Positions 1-12,972 of a DNA stretch of 64,000 nucleotides are shown in pieces (within the stretch, counting starts at the first letter, position 1; each line of letters begins with the position of its first letter). Location of the stretch: positions 19,646,806-19,710,805 of the forward strand of contig NC_068978.1 in assembly GCF_016808095.1 (NCBI RefSeq). Reading direction: 5' to 3'. Origin of the DNA: Vigna angularis (taxonomy: Eukaryota; Streptophyta; Magnoliopsida; Fabales; Fabaceae). The position numbers were made by a program, and so were the translations under genes. The notes under the pieces are model-generated. The model did not search any database. It was given only the letters and a program-made list of their open reading frames with translations, and had not been told where the DNA came from.

Positions 1-870
1 GTTATTTGTCTTCAGTGTAGATGAGAGGACCCTGCATACAAATCACCTAGCCAACCTAAAGCTTACGGCTTAGTGAGGAACGTTCTTTGTGAACACTCAC
101 TCGAGTTTCTTCGACCTAGGGAACGTTTTAACCGAACTTCTATAGTTCGCCGCTTGGTGAGGAACATTATTCGTGAACTCTCACCCGAGTCTCTTTGACC
201 TAGGGAACATTCTAAGTGAACTCCTAGAGTTCGCTGCTCGGTGATGAACGTTCTTTGTGAACTCTCACCCAAGTCTCTTCGACCTATGGAACGTTCTAAG
301 TGAACTCCTAGAGTCCGCCACTCGGTAAGGAAGTTCTTCGTGAACTCTTACCCGAGTCTCTTCGACCTAGGAAACGTTCTAAGGGAACTCCTAGAATCTG
401 CCGCTTGGTGTAAAGAGAAATGAAAACTTAAAGTGCATCAAAAACAGACTCCCTAATACAACGTGAACGACCTCTCTCAAGCTCACAATAATCCCTACGC
501 ACATATTCCAATAAAGAGCTTGCTTAGGCTTGGGGAGCTTATGTACTGTAGGACTACCCGGTCAGTCAAGGACCGGGCAACTGACCATCTAGTAAGAAAA
601 TGATCGATCGGTCTGGAAATTAATCCGAGCAATAAGAACTATTAATGGACATTTAATGAAAATAATAGTCATTGATTGACAATTAATATGAATAATGTCA
701 TTTATTGGTAATAAAGGGGTCAGACCTAATGGTAAGCTCAATATAATATTTATAAATATATGTCTAAAAGGACAGGTCAAGTAATTAACTTTGATTACTC
801 ATCTTTATTACAAGAATTATTGAGTAAATAACTGACTTGAGCATTCCCTATAGCTAAGACAAGGAGAATA
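1..870 (+). mobile_element. LTR-like fragment, left part cut by window edge
   Basis: This stretch has the layout of an LTR promoter region. A GC-richer tandem array is followed by an AT-rich segment with a TATA-like TATAAATATA near 750 and a short leader ending around GACTTGAGCATTCC (about 836-849). Leaders that read ACTTGAGC are common at the ends of plant gypsy LTRs, but I see no primer-binding site here. The element is therefore truncated or decayed. Orientation and class are inferred. Confidence 0.35.
65..415 (+). repeat. 84-bp tandem repeat, about four copies
   Basis: A unit of about 84 bp repeats four times. Each unit carries GAACGTTCTTYGTGAACTC, then CACCCGAGTCTCTTCGACC, then GTTCTAAGTGAACTCC, then a CGCTCGGTGAGG-like junction. 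The copies differ by scattered substitutions and small indels. GAACGTTC is a perfect palindrome and recurs in most copies. It lies inside the LTR-like fragment. Confidence 0.85.
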
Positions 871-1139
871 GAGAGAACAACATAACTTAGATTATGGAAG
901 ATGATACGTTGTCGTTGAAGCTATCAAATTAATACTACTTTTCAAGGCAACTTCAGTATTGCTAATTAGTATTCAAGAAAGTAGATAGAGTTAAAGTAAC
1001 CCTGAGTCATCTCCGAACGAATACGAAATTGCTTTTATATATTTGAATCTTATGAATGCAATGCAATGCTTAAGAATAAAAGTAAGAAACTATGCTAATA
1101 GAAGTAATATTTGAAGAATGTTTGAAGAACAAAGAGGAA

Positions 1140-1960
1140 ACTTAACAATTATGATGAAAATAGGCTAATTTCACTGCTTTTCCAAGATAGATTCATCATC
1201 GGTTATCCACGTATCATTGTTCAATTGATTATTGTTTAAGTTTCAAATTAATTAAAGTACATTCTTAATTAATTTGAGGGTGATCATGTAGTTAACCAAA
1301 GTAGATTCTCAATCAAATGCAAGACATTTCTAGATTATTCACAATAAATTCAACCAAAGTACATTCTCAATCAAATTCTATTATGTTTAATCATGTTTAT
1401 CCTTAAATCTCCTAACCAAATTAAAAGCTAATTAATCAAAGTAAATTCTCAATTAATTATAGTTGAAATTATTACCACCAATCAAAGTACATTCTCAATT
1501 AGTAGCAAAAACTCATTTAATCATATGAAAGTTCCTAAATTTAATCAAAGTAGATTCTCAACCAAACCTAGAAACCCTTGAACTCATATGATCAATATGC
1601 TTATAGATTCAAACACCATATGATGCAAAAATCATTACTTTTAATATGATTGAGAGATGAAAGACATAGAAAGAGAATAACTCAAATCAATAATCAAAAG
1701 AAACAATTGCATTAATTCAACTTAACCTTAGAATCCATAATGAAATTATAGTGGAATATCCCTAGAAGCTTAGCCCTTCATGAATGGAGTGAAACACATG
1801 ATGAAATAAAAGTGAGAGGAGTGGTGGATGTTTGCTTCCAGTGGAGGAGTCTGAGAGAATGAATGAAGTGTGATTTTTGTCTCCCGAAGGTTTTTTTATA
1901 TAGGACTTGATTGGGTTTGGACTTTGAAATAATGTTGACAAGATCTTTTATCTTATATCC
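1140..1960 (-). mobile_element. Decayed LTR-derived repeat, minus strand
   Basis: On the minus strand a TATA-like CCTATATAAA (near 1893-1904) is followed by a pyrimidine-rich leader and then six spaced copies of a motif close to TTGAGAATCTACTTTGRTT (about 1250-1561). I read this as the promoter and leader of an LTR whose ends are no longer clear. No coding potential is visible. The LTR assignment is an inference from layout only. Confidence 0.35.
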
Positions 1961-4338
1961 TTTTTATTTTATTTAAAATTGCACAAAAGTCTAGAATTTT
2001 CCTCTATTGCACTTTAGCCATTTCTTTGTTTTCAAAATTGCATAGGCTCCCTGAGTTTACCAGATTGGACTAGCTTTGACCATTCAATTTCATGCTTTTA
2101 AATTAATAAAATTCTAACTTCAACTATACAAATAAACATTAGAACATCCAAAATAATTTATGCAACTAAGAATCACATTTTAGGCATCTTTAATTCTCAA
2201 ACCCAATAAATCCAATCATCACAAATTCTTTTCAAATCAATCATTTAAACACAAGAATCTTACTAAAATTTTGAATTTTAAAACATAAATGTGGGTATAA
2301 ATATGCACTTAGATTATCAGAAAATTCTTTTGATCTTCAAGACAGCTTTGGAATGTTTTGAACAGGGACCTCAACCCCTTACCGATACAAATATTATTTG
2401 GGTGATGTGGCTTTCCACTTTTGCCGGTGGATTACTTAAAAATCAACGCTTATAATTGTAAATTCACTTATCCAAACAACATTTATTCTCGCTCCTCTAT
2501 TTTCGTGAACAGTACTAACCCAGTCCAAACACAGCATAAGAGACTATTAGAGTAAAAGTCCAAAATCTCATAATTTTGATGAAGTGTTCATCCCAATACA
2601 AGGAGAACACACAAAAAAATTGTCTAAAAGACATTAAATTATGAAAAAAAAAGCACATAATATAAGACGCGTCTCGTCTAACACTTATTTACAAAATCAC
2701 TCTTTAAAATTTATTTAATTTTAATTTATATTTTTAAGTTATTTTTTATTTAAATTATTTTACAAAATTACGAAACACGTTTCAGAAATAATCAACAATT
2801 ACTTTATAGAAACCCATAGACTCAAAACACATTGTTTCATCCCAGACCAATAATCTTTATTTAAACATTTAATCATATTTTGTTATTATAAGCACTTTGC
2901 CAATTTACAGCTTTTTATTTTATTTTCTCATATTGATTAAATTACTCACAAAATTTTATTTATTTATGATCATTTTCCAATTCTTTTGATCAAAACAATT
3001 TCACGTTTAATTTCTTTTTCTTCTTCCACACTTTCTACTCCCTGTTTTAAACCAAAAGTAAAAATAAAAATAAAGGTTCGAGAAAATCAAACAAGATAAC
3101 AAGTATTTGTTCAGTGTAAGAAAATAAAACCAAATATTCATCTAAATAAATCTCTACATCTTGGTGGTCATCATGATATATTAAATTGAATGCTTGTTAA
3201 AAACTACACCAAATTTGGTGATGTCACAAAGCCTAAACTTGAAGCAAAATTTTGGTACAGCACAGAAAACAATCTTCGGATGTTTAACCTTTTCTGGTAT
3301 ATTACAAATTCTAGGACATTATAATAGCCTTTTCGGTTAACATGGACTCATATTTTTCATCACATTTCGCACTATGGCACTACAGACCAATAGGCTCATT
3401 AGTGCAAATCCCTTTCTTAAACCAACCACCACTTTCTCACTCAATGCCATGCTCATACCATCATCAATAGTACTTCTACACCTTAAGTCTCAAATTTCTT
3501 TTTTTTTTCGCACATGGCACTCCTTTCATAAAAAATAAAAAATAAAAAACTCCAATAAGACCTATTTGAAATTTAATTTCCCATAGAGACTCAATTTTCC
3601 ACCTTTCGTCTATGGTTTTTGTATTTGTTTTAAGTTTAATAACATTTTTATCCTTATATTTAGTGTAATGATTTAATGCTTTTTTAAGTCAATGTGATTC
3701 TTATATTCTTAACAAGATATTTTTCTGTTTTAATCATAAACATAATACTAACAATTAATATTTACTAATAAAATAATTAACGTTATTTCTTTTATTTTAC
3801 TTTTAAAATTAGACAATAAATATCTAAAAAGAATAAATGATTGAATTAGCATGTGTCACTTCATCACCCAACACTATTAATGTTAATTTAATAGAAGAAT
3901 TATATTTTATCTTTTTAAGAAATATAAAAGGCTTCATATAAAAAAAATATTGAATTATTACTAAAATTTACAGAGAACAAAAGTTTTTGTTAATTCTTTT
4001 TTGTCGCATTGGAGGTTTGAAAAATTAGAACCCTATCACAAGTCAGAATTTGGCTTTCAAATATCCAAATGTTAATTGATCTGCAATTTTTGTTGTATTT
4101 TCCTTACCGAAATTTAGTTCTCTTAAAACCAAATTATAAGAGAATTTTTATAACCAGAAAAGTAAAACAGATGTAAGAATTCAAGTTTTCCAAGAATCGG
4201 ATTCCCACCATAAACAGTAGAGAATGTTAATTGAGAAAATAAAGCTCAGGAGGGCCTATTTGAGGAAAGTGTTATGTGAAGAGCGCCATTTTAGAGAAAA
4301 ATTTCTAAGTGTCACAGCAATTGCAGTGATTTGTTTCT
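1961..4338. other. AT-rich intergenic sequence without a recognisable gene
   Basis: The sequence is rich in A and T with many short homopolymer runs. I found no long reading frame, RNA gene or clean transposon termini. Confidence 0.5.
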
Positions 4339-4520
4339 TCACGTAAATGAGTGATGCAAATTATTCAATTTTTGAGTGGAATCATCAAGTACAATTGCAT
4401 CTACGTCACAATCATGCAAACCAAACTTAGAAGCTAACAAAGCCACACTAATTAATACAACTTTTCTATACCTCACTGTGCAAAAGTATTCTCTAATAAT
4501 TTCTAATTCAGTAAAGATAT
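4339..4520 (-). pseudogene. Exon-like coding fragment of unknown gene
   Basis: On the minus strand a frame reads about 60 residues with ordinary plant-like composition, beginning DIFTELEIIREYFCTVRYRK and ending NNLHHSFT before a stop at 4339. A splice-acceptor-like CCCCCAACAG lies just upstream at 4521-4530, which would split the first codon. Composition and the acceptor suggest a terminal exon or a duplicated gene piece. I do not recognise the family. No matching upstream exon is evident nearby, so a captured or relic fragment is more likely than an intact gene. Confidence 0.3.
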
Positions 4521-5203
4521 CTGTTGGGGGTTTAGAAACTTGAAAAATCCAAAATACCCTCAACTGATGGGCATTCGGAAGGGTATTTTGGATCTTTTAA
4601 TTATTTTTGTAATTACACTGCAGTCTTCAAAATACTAAGGCTGTGTTCACATTCGCATTCACTGTTAACACAGAATTGAGAAGATGGATGTAATACTTCT
4701 CACGGTGCCGCTCTTCTCCGCCAACTACCTCCGTCCGGTGACTCACTCTCATGCCATGCCACCCAACTTCATTAATGAGGGTCTGTGCGGTTTTCATTTT
4801 TCTTAATCTTTTTATCTATTCAAATTATAAAAATTAGGGCTGGGCATAATTAACTTAACTGCACTAAACTATAGATTATCTATACTGTATTAAATTATAA
4901 AAACTAAACTATTTTTACTGATAACTAAATTATACCATGTTGTGGTTCAGTTTTAAAAAACTGAACCTTTATAGTTACAGTGCAGTTAACTGCATAAACT
5001 ATCTCTTTTATGTTTATCTTCTACAGTGCTTTGTGGTAAAGTCTTTTCCTATCATTTGTAGTTCAGTTCAAAAAATCTGAATTTCTTTTATTAACAGTTT
5101 AGTTAACTACTTCAAACTATATACTTTATTTTTACTTTTGCTTGTTTAATTGTTTTGCTCTTCTTCTATTTCCAACAACACAAACATAAAAAATAAAGGT
5201 ACG

Positions 5204-5204
<1 letters not shown>

Positions 5205-5297
<93 letters not shown>

Positions 5298-5307
5298 TAA
5301 ATAAATG
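5205..5307. repeat. (AT)n microsatellite followed by (AAAT)n
   Basis: About 41 uninterrupted AT repeats run directly into five AAAT repeats. The tract lies inside the hAT-type element. Confidence 0.97.
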
Positions 5308-5532
5308 TTCTTTTTCAAGTCTCTTAAAAAGTTAACTATTATTATAATAATTATTAAAATAAAATGATATTATTAAATTTATACTAAAATAATTATCTAT
5401 TTTAAAAAAACTAAATTTTATTATATTGTAATTATATTTCAAAAACTGGTAATTATTTTTATAACTTAATAAAATTAACTATAATTGTAAAAATAAAAAG
5501 ATAAAAGTACTTATGTAAATAATTATAAAATA

Positions 5533-5537
<5 letters not shown>

Positions 5538-5567
<30 letters not shown>
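5538..5567. repeat. (AT)n microsatellite
   Basis: A second, shorter AT dinucleotide tract inside the same hAT-type element. Confidence 0.95.
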
Positions 5568-5571
<4 letters not shown>

Positions 5572-6381
5572 ATTCAGAAAAAGGTGAGAAGAGAAGAAAG
5601 ATGAGAGTTTTTATATTAAACTAGATAATTGTCAAAATAAAAATATTTCGAATAACGCAAAACAGAGATAAACAAAAATATTTTTTAGAGATTAAGTTTT
5701 TAATCTATATAAAATAATATATAAACAAATTTATATTATTAAATTAAACTATATTTAATATGAGAATCAAATTTTAGACATTTTATATTTTTAAATTAAT
5801 AATAAATAGTAATGATAAATAATTATAGTTATTAATTTAATTTTAATAATATGATAAAATAGTACCAATAATATTTCATTAATTTTTTTAAATTTTTTAT
5901 TATAATTATTTACTAATTCTAATTATATAGATTTATAATTTAATTTTTTTAAATGCTATGATGTTATTGAATATTAATTTATTTGTTTGTAATTATTAAA
6001 AAAAATCAAATTGAACTAATTCTTTTAACTCTATCGATGATTAGTCATTTACAGTTGTACTAGTGCAAAACTACATTTATTTATTAGAAAAAAGTGCATT
6101 GTAGTTAACTGAATTGTTTTGTAGTTAACTGAACTAAAAAGTAGTTTAATTTAATTTTTTTGAGCCATTTTCTAGTGCAGTTCAGTTTTTTTAAACTATT
6201 TTATAGTTATTGTAATAGATTTATAGTGCAGTGCAAATAGTGCAGTTTGCCCACCCCTAATAAAAATATTACTATTTCATAATTATTTATTTATGAATTG
6301 AAGGCTATTATTAATAATCACACAACTTGATTTTGTTTTCGTAAGAAAGAGAGAGTCGTTCTAAGCATTTAAAAAAAATAC

Positions 6382-6383
<2 letters not shown>

Positions 6384-6435
<52 letters not shown>
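6384..6435. repeat. (AT)n microsatellite
   Basis: An uninterrupted AT dinucleotide tract a little over 100 bp beyond the right end of the hAT-type element. Confidence 0.95.
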
Positions 6436-6436
<1 letters not shown>

Positions 6437-7635
6437 CTCACTCATTATTGTGAAAGTAACATTTTATAACCACTTATTACATCGTTGTATTCTATCCATT
6501 ATAATAAATAATACAGTGTCAAAATTAAAAATAAAATAACACTTTTATATTACTTTTTTTATTACTTTTTATATTGATATAAAAAATTGACGTGATGATA
6601 TTTTTGTAATAAAAAAATATATATCAATTCTAATTATAATCAATATAAAAAGAATAAGTAATATTTTTATAATAAAAGAAAGAAAAATTGTTTATATTGA
6701 TTATAGTTATAACAGTATAAAAAGTAGTTTTTTAATTTTGTTTTAAAACATAGATACACATAAGGATCTAAAATCTCATATCTTTAACTCATATTCTCTT
6801 CTTTCTTCTCCTTTCTCTTGCTCTTAGTATCTAAACCCTAACTTCCTCAACGTCTTTCACCTTCGCCTCCACCGTTTTTGTATTTCTCTAAACTGAATCG
6901 TTTCTCCCTTTGACTATCCCTGCCAAGCTAAGGCCATTGCGTGTGAGGCTGATCAAAATTGGAAGCTTTATAGGCATTTCTTCGCTCTTCCATTCTTTGT
7001 CTTCTTCAACACATAACTTAAATCCCATTAATTTTTCTCATTTCGACAGTGTCACCAACTCAGAATTTTGGCTTTTTATCCTCACTTGGATTTTAGTGAT
7101 ACCAAAGGTTAAGCCCTAAAAAAAGGGAAACTGTATTTGAGCATATGGGAGAGGTTTTTTCTAAATGGGATTAGTAGTTTGAGTCTGAATCAACTTCATT
7201 ATTAGTCACTACAAGATGAGGATGAGAACAAAAGGAGTGTGTCACTTCAAATTGTTGGTTTGATACAACAATGTTACATTTTGAGGAAGCTCTTCATAGG
7301 ACAACTCATGAGCATTTCATGAATCTTTTCCTTAAGACACAAAACCTAATAGATGTATAGCTAAGGGAGGATTATTACATAATCCTTTGAGAGTTACATG
7401 AATTTGAATGGACTGGATAGCGATGATGAGTTAATGGAGTACTTTGGGGGTGAAGAATGTGAGAATACAAGCAAAAGGAATCATGTGAGTTGTGAGGAGG
7501 TGATACTTTTTTATGTCGATTGTGGCTAGAAAAAACTTTAGAATATGGACTTTCTACATTAGTTCTAGAAAAGGTATAAAAAGTGAAACTTTCTATACTG
7601 TTTGTATCTATATTGTCAGAGTGGCTGCAACGGAA
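6436..7635. other. Intergenic sequence, no gene recognised
   Basis: Part of this stretch (about 6780-7530) is less AT-rich and starts with a CT-rich, UTR-like segment that contains AAACCCTAA. Short frames such as the one at 6910-7119 show no conserved motif. It could be the relic of a transcribed sequence, but I cannot support a gene call. Confidence 0.35.
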
Positions 7636-8634
7636 TGGTTAGCATGCAACGACAAACCAAGAGGGGGGTGAATTGGTTCTTAACAAAAACATGTGCCTTT
7701 AAAATTTCTACTCAATTAAACTTACTTAGTAATTAATAATAACAAGTAAATAGAGTAAGGTTGAGAGAAATTTGCACAGATGATTTTATCCTAGTTCAGA
7801 TCTTACCAATTATACGTCCAGTCGCTTATCTCAAAACAAGATAAACAATTCACTAATCACAAAAACAATTACAAACTACAATCACAAAAATACAATTTGT
7901 AAAAGTTTAGAAAGCACCTCTCTTGATGCCACAAGAGATGAACCTACACTTCCTTTGAATCTTCACAAAGGATGAAACACTTCCTTCGAATACTTCACGA
8001 AGGATGACTTCCTCTTCCAAACACTTCCTTAGACACACCAAGGATGAACCAGTTATTCCTCTGTCACCGTAGCAGCACTTCACCAGCTCCACAGACAAAA
8101 GTTTCCTTAGCCGAACAATAGCTCACAATTCTCAAGAGTTTCTGAGTTCTAGAGCATAAGGGAAGAGTTGTTGTTGAGAGAAAATGAGAGTCTACGTATA
8201 GACTCAAGCAAAGGCTCTTCCATTTTTCGTTTTCAGCCTTTCTGACAGTGTTAATCGATTAACTTAAGTGGTTAATCGATTAACTCCCCAACGGATAGTC
8301 CAACGGCTAGTTTTTCAAACGGTCATCCTAGTTAATCGATTAATTACCCTGGTTAATCGATTAACGTTAATCGATTAACTCCCCTGGTTAATCGATTAAC
8401 TCCCCTGGTTAATCGATTAACTCTTATGTTGTTTTGACTATAAATTCATTTTTACATCTCTATTTTATACAGAATCAAAAACCACTAATTTCTTAAGTTC
8501 TAAACATCAAATAACAATTATTACAAAAGCTTCAAGCTATGATACAAGTCTTCAAAATATATCTTCATGATTCTTGATTGTTCTTGACTTGATTTGGGCA
8601 TCATCAAAACTTTATCTTCGTCATTTTGCTAACA
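7636..8634 (-). mobile_element. Probable solo copia-type LTR, minus strand
   Basis: Read on the minus strand, the segment begins TGTTAGCAAAATGACG at 8634 and ends GCATGCTAACCA at 7636, so the termini are inverted repeats of the TG...CA type. It contains a sequence equivalent to CAAGAGGGGGGTGAATTGG (7658-7676), seen often in plant copia LTRs, and a TTTTGATGATG-like stretch near its start. No internal region or second LTR adjoins it. The 5-bp flanks (CGGAA and TATAC) do not match, so the target duplication is lost or the copy is recombinant. Another LTR at 52010-53093 has a similar internal layout. Confidence 0.55.
8253..8418. repeat. Seven AATCGATT palindromes at 14-60 bp spacing, four steps of 21 bp
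   Basis: AATCGATT starts at 8253, 8274, 8334, 8355, 8369, 8390 and 8411. Most copies are embedded in the 14-bp palindrome GTTAATCGATTAAC. Start-to-start distances are 21, 60, 21, 14, 21 and 21 bp. The separating text is often CTCCCCTGG, so the last copies also form a short tandem repeat. The cluster lies inside the LTR at 7636-8634. Confidence 0.95.
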
Positions 8635-11600
8635 TATACCAATTATTGAATTATTATAGAAAATTCCTTTTAATCGACGTAAAAAGGCTTTCCTGCACTA
8701 GTGACTATGCAAAACATATATAATTCCTAAACTCATTTGACAAGTGTATTATTCTCTAACAATAAGCATGCTTAAAGTAATTAAATTAATGTAATTTGTG
8801 AATATAGGAATACTCATTGGTTTCACTAATGGATCATGGAATGAGGATAAAAATGTCTATTCACACAATAATGGTGTTGACTATCCAGTTTGAATCTAAT
8901 TTTTCTAGTAAGTGCATTAGTTCAATTATAGTAAAACAAGGTGGTATCCATATGGATTTGGTTTGATAAAGCAATAATCTATGATTTATTCAAGTTTGTA
9001 AATGAAATTGTGATAAAAGTTTGACAGATTTAAAATGAGTTTGATTGAATGGTAAAATAAGTGATGTTGATTAGGATGTTGGGATTGAACTTGGTTACTC
9101 TTCCTCTATTGTACTACCTTTAACTCGCTATAAGTTATATTTATTTTACTTTAGTGTTCTTGGAAGTACTCTTTATGGTAATTATAAACTCATCTCTAGC
9201 ATTTAGAATCTAAGGTTATCAAACTCATTGTAATTCCTCACCCTTGATTGAATGACTCATTGTATTAATGAACCAAACTCTTTAAACCAACTAAAACCTG
9301 TGTTAAGTTTCTCGATCTATGACTAGTTCATATAGCTTATTATACCAACTCTGGTGCATTACATCTTATAAAACTCAGAAAATTTCTTCTTTTCTTTCTT
9401 TCTCTTCTTTTTCAATATGTGGGGGACTATTGTAAAACCTGTTTATATTGCCAAAGCCAGTTGCTTTATGAACCTTACCCGGTGAATGTAGTTTCTGCGC
9501 AAGGCTCGGGATTTTATTCCTGTGAACAATTTTCCTCAAAATCGTAAGGTTCTTCTGCAAGTTAAGGCATAAGATTTTCTCAATGTTCCTTTTTCTTTGT
9601 TGAAAGAAGTTTTGACCAACAACCATGTATGGGATTCTTCTACGCACCATGGGTTTTGGGCGGGTTCACAAACTTTATAAATAAAGTGAAGTGCATTCGC
9701 CAAAACACTTTTTCTCATTCTTTTATTCTCTTATTTTCTTCCTTCTTTATTCTCTTTCTTATAACATTCTAAGTTTATTATTTTACTAATTTTAGAATTC
9801 TTTGCTAGTTTTGATATCTTTAGATATTTTTGGAAAGTTCTTGTTATATTCTAAGAAACTATTATATAATACATTACGTATAAATCCTTAAGAATAGTAG
9901 ATATGCTAAGAAAAGTTTTATTCCTAAATTTTATTATCTTTTGTCTGCATATTTACTACACTTAAAAACCATTGACTACAATTTGATATAGATAAAAATA
10001 CCTACCAATTTATATATACATATAGAAAAATACCTACCAAGGAATAAGAATATGCACAAAATATCTCTAAACAAAAGCAAACTGGATAATTCCCCCTTAC
10101 TTTATTGTTCTCTTTTCTATTCAGTGTAACTTTGGTGCACCATAAAATAAGAGTTACATAATAGTCTGTGCGCTTTAAATTCTAATTAAATTGATTCAAT
10201 TCTCATAATCTCATTTAATTAATTCATATACCAAATATTCTAGGCAAGAGTTGAGTTTATAACTTTTCTTTCTAGCAAATTCTAATAAACTGAAGTACAA
10301 TTTGATTATAAATAACTTTAATAATATTAATAAGAACTTTTATTCTACTAAACTTAAAAGTTACTTTTTTAGATCTTACATTTTTCGATTTTTAACCATG
10401 ACTTCTGAATTACATAATCTAGACATCGAAAAAGTTTAAAGGTCCAAAAGTTACTTCTTTATAAATCACAGAGACAAAATAAAGATTTTCGTTTTTATCG
10501 AGGAGCATAAAATATGAGCTAGTAAAAGGAAATCTCCATAAAAAGAAGAAGAGAAATCCTTGTAGCTTCTTATGAGCTTTAACATCTTCTATCTACTAAT
10601 TTCTTGGTCTATCTTTCGTTCACTCTAAAATGGACCTTTCAGAATGGGAGGAAGATTCTGTTGGTAGATTCTTTGTTACATTATTCATAAATATGCCTCT
10701 GGCAACACATTTTGTATGAGAACCCAACTCTTCAACTCTGAACACCATGAAATCGTTTAGGCCGAGAAACACTAACATTTAGGAAGGAAATGCTTCTGGC
10801 CAAGAAGTATGGAAACTTTAAGCTATGTCTTTCTTGTTAATTATCAATCCTATTTATAGTTAAGCATCCTCCTTATAACTCTTATGCTAAAATTAAGGTT
10901 TGCATCCCTATTTACGCCACATTATCATTTATTTTCTTAATTCATGATTATTTGATCCAACTTACTTGTATTAAAAGTTGCTAAATTATTCAATAGATTT
11001 GTTCCAAATTATTTATTTATTCCAATTTATTTGTGATAATTTTTTCCATATATATAAAAAAACAAACATATTTTTATTTATTTGTAATATTCATAGTATA
11101 ATATACCCAATCAGTTTTTGAGTAAGACTCTATCAATTTTATGTAAGACTCTATAAAGTAGGTCAACATCAAACCTGTCATTACATAACTCTCTATTTTT
11201 TTCTCAACGTGTCATTAGTTTACTATAGTAAAGCAGATTGAAAATTTTGGTCCACTCTGTCAAAGAATAGGACAGCGGGTTAGACTGTCAATTTTTTTAA
11301 ATATTATATTTAAAAAATTTATATTATATATATATAAGTATATTTGGTCATCTAAATATTTTAAAAAAATTAATAATTGAAACTTAATTTTTAAGTTTTA
11401 ATGTTTAATTACATTATTGTATTTTTTATCCTCAAATAATATAATATAAGTTTTAGTTTTAATTTTCAATTAAAAAAAAAGCTGGTACCTAACGTATTTT
11501 ATGTATTTTATCTAGTCTCTGACGTTCCAATTTAACATGTTAAGCGAGATAAACCAAAAGAAGCTATCAAATTAAAAAAACGAACCTAAACCAACCCACC

Positions 11601-12620
11601 AAATTTTGGTGGGCTAACAAGGGCCTATGCTTTTGATTGCTATTCTCCATCATATAGTTGTCTTATTGGCACATGCAAGCCTAGAGAATCCAATAATGTC
11701 ATAGAGATCAGAGTATAAAATTTAAATTGAAAAACATAAAACTACATATATGCTTAGAAAATATTCTAAGAAATTAAAAATTAAGATATATGCTTAGAAA
11801 ATATTCTAAGAAATTAATCAATAATACGTGGCATCTAGCCTATTCTGGAAGAGTTATCACCTATATAGGCATAATCTCTTGCATTTCAATTGCGTAAAAA
11901 ATATTTTTGGATTTGTAAAATTATACAAACAGAAAAATCTCTTTCTCAATAAGAAAATAACTTATGGATTATGCTATTTCGGTTCCGAATTTAGAATGTA
12001 AGTTACTTGAGTTTTAAATATTCTTTATACGTTTTTCTTTTATAAAAAAAGGAATTCTAAATTATCTAATCTGAAATTAAATATTGTTTCCAAAGTTTTC
12101 ATATTACTGTTCTAGATTATTTAATCTGCTGTACTTTTTAAAGTTCCATATTGTATGGGGAGATTTCAATATTTATGGAGTTACAGAGAAAATTATGGGG
12201 TGTAGAAAGAAAGTTTCTTGGTTCCTTATATGATTTCATTTGGGCTCAGCTCTAAACTTCTTTGCTATTGTTCCCTGCACCCCATCAAAGCTTTTGATTT
12301 TTTTTTTCAGAATGGAAGTTGGTGAGTACTTATCCGAAAAGTGGTGATAGTCTTCCGCAAAATATTTCCAGAATTGATTTATTGTCTTCCAGATAATAAA
12401 ATCTGGAAGATGGGAATAATAGTAAAAAAAAATCGTTTTCCTTTAGTTTGGATCCAACTTCACATTTTCTTCAAACGCTATAACTTTTTTATATTGTTTG
12501 GTTGGAGGATGAATTTGGGAGAATGGATTTAAGGTGAAGGTTCAATTGTTTAGATTAAGAAAATGATGATGTAATTTGAATAGATATGAGAAAAAAAGTT
12601 TATGAAAGATAAGATGATAA
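8635..12620. other. AT-rich intergenic DNA with repeat relics
   Basis: At the left edge (about 8670-8704) is an isolated CACTA-like terminus that ends GCACTAGTG. At 9370-9800 there is an LTR-like stretch with ATGTGGGGGACTATTG and a TATAAATAAAG box. The sequence around 11746-11817 contains a 30-bp direct duplication. No frame with a recognisable domain was found. Confidence 0.4.
11746..11817. repeat. Direct duplication of about 30 bp
   Basis: TATATGCTTAGAAAATATTC followed by TAAGAAATTA occurs twice with a gap of about 10 bp. Confidence 0.9.
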
Positions 12621-12972
12621 TGTAACATCCGATTTTTGAGAGGTTACATGTTATTAAAAATCGGTAAAATTCAAAAAATATTATAATATGAAAACGAACT
12701 TAAAAAATACCTTATCCAGTTATATTTTTTCGACTAATAATATAACGAAAGAAATACTTCAATTATATTTTCTTAACTTGTACAACAAAATAACTTTAAA
12801 TAAATCTCAAGGTTATTCTCCATCTTCTCTCTCGAGTCAATCACGCATTTGGAACATATGTAACATTATCGGCTAACGTATAACATATTATACGATCATC
12901 GCCGATAATTTCATTCACAAACACACAAACACAAACATGTGTGGAGTAAATTACTGAAAAAACAATTATAAT

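Larger units (their letters stand above)
4835..6259. mobile_element. Non-autonomous hAT-type transposon, 1,425 bp
   Basis: The left end reads TAGGGCTGGGCA and the right end, reversed, reads TAGGGGTGGGCAAAC, giving typical plant hAT-like terminal inverted repeats. The flanks carry a perfect 8-bp target duplication, ATAAAAAT, at 4827-4834 and 6260-6267. Subterminal regions are filled with repeats of the type CAGTTAACTG and GTTCAGTT in both orientations, as expected for transposase-binding sites. The interior is AT-rich with two (AT)n tracts and has no transposase frame, so it would depend on an autonomous partner. Confidence 0.88.

Noticed and set aside
6910..7119. 69-residue frame downstream of a CT-rich leader
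   Set aside because: Leader-like context but no recognisable domain, and the following sequence is full of stops in all frames.
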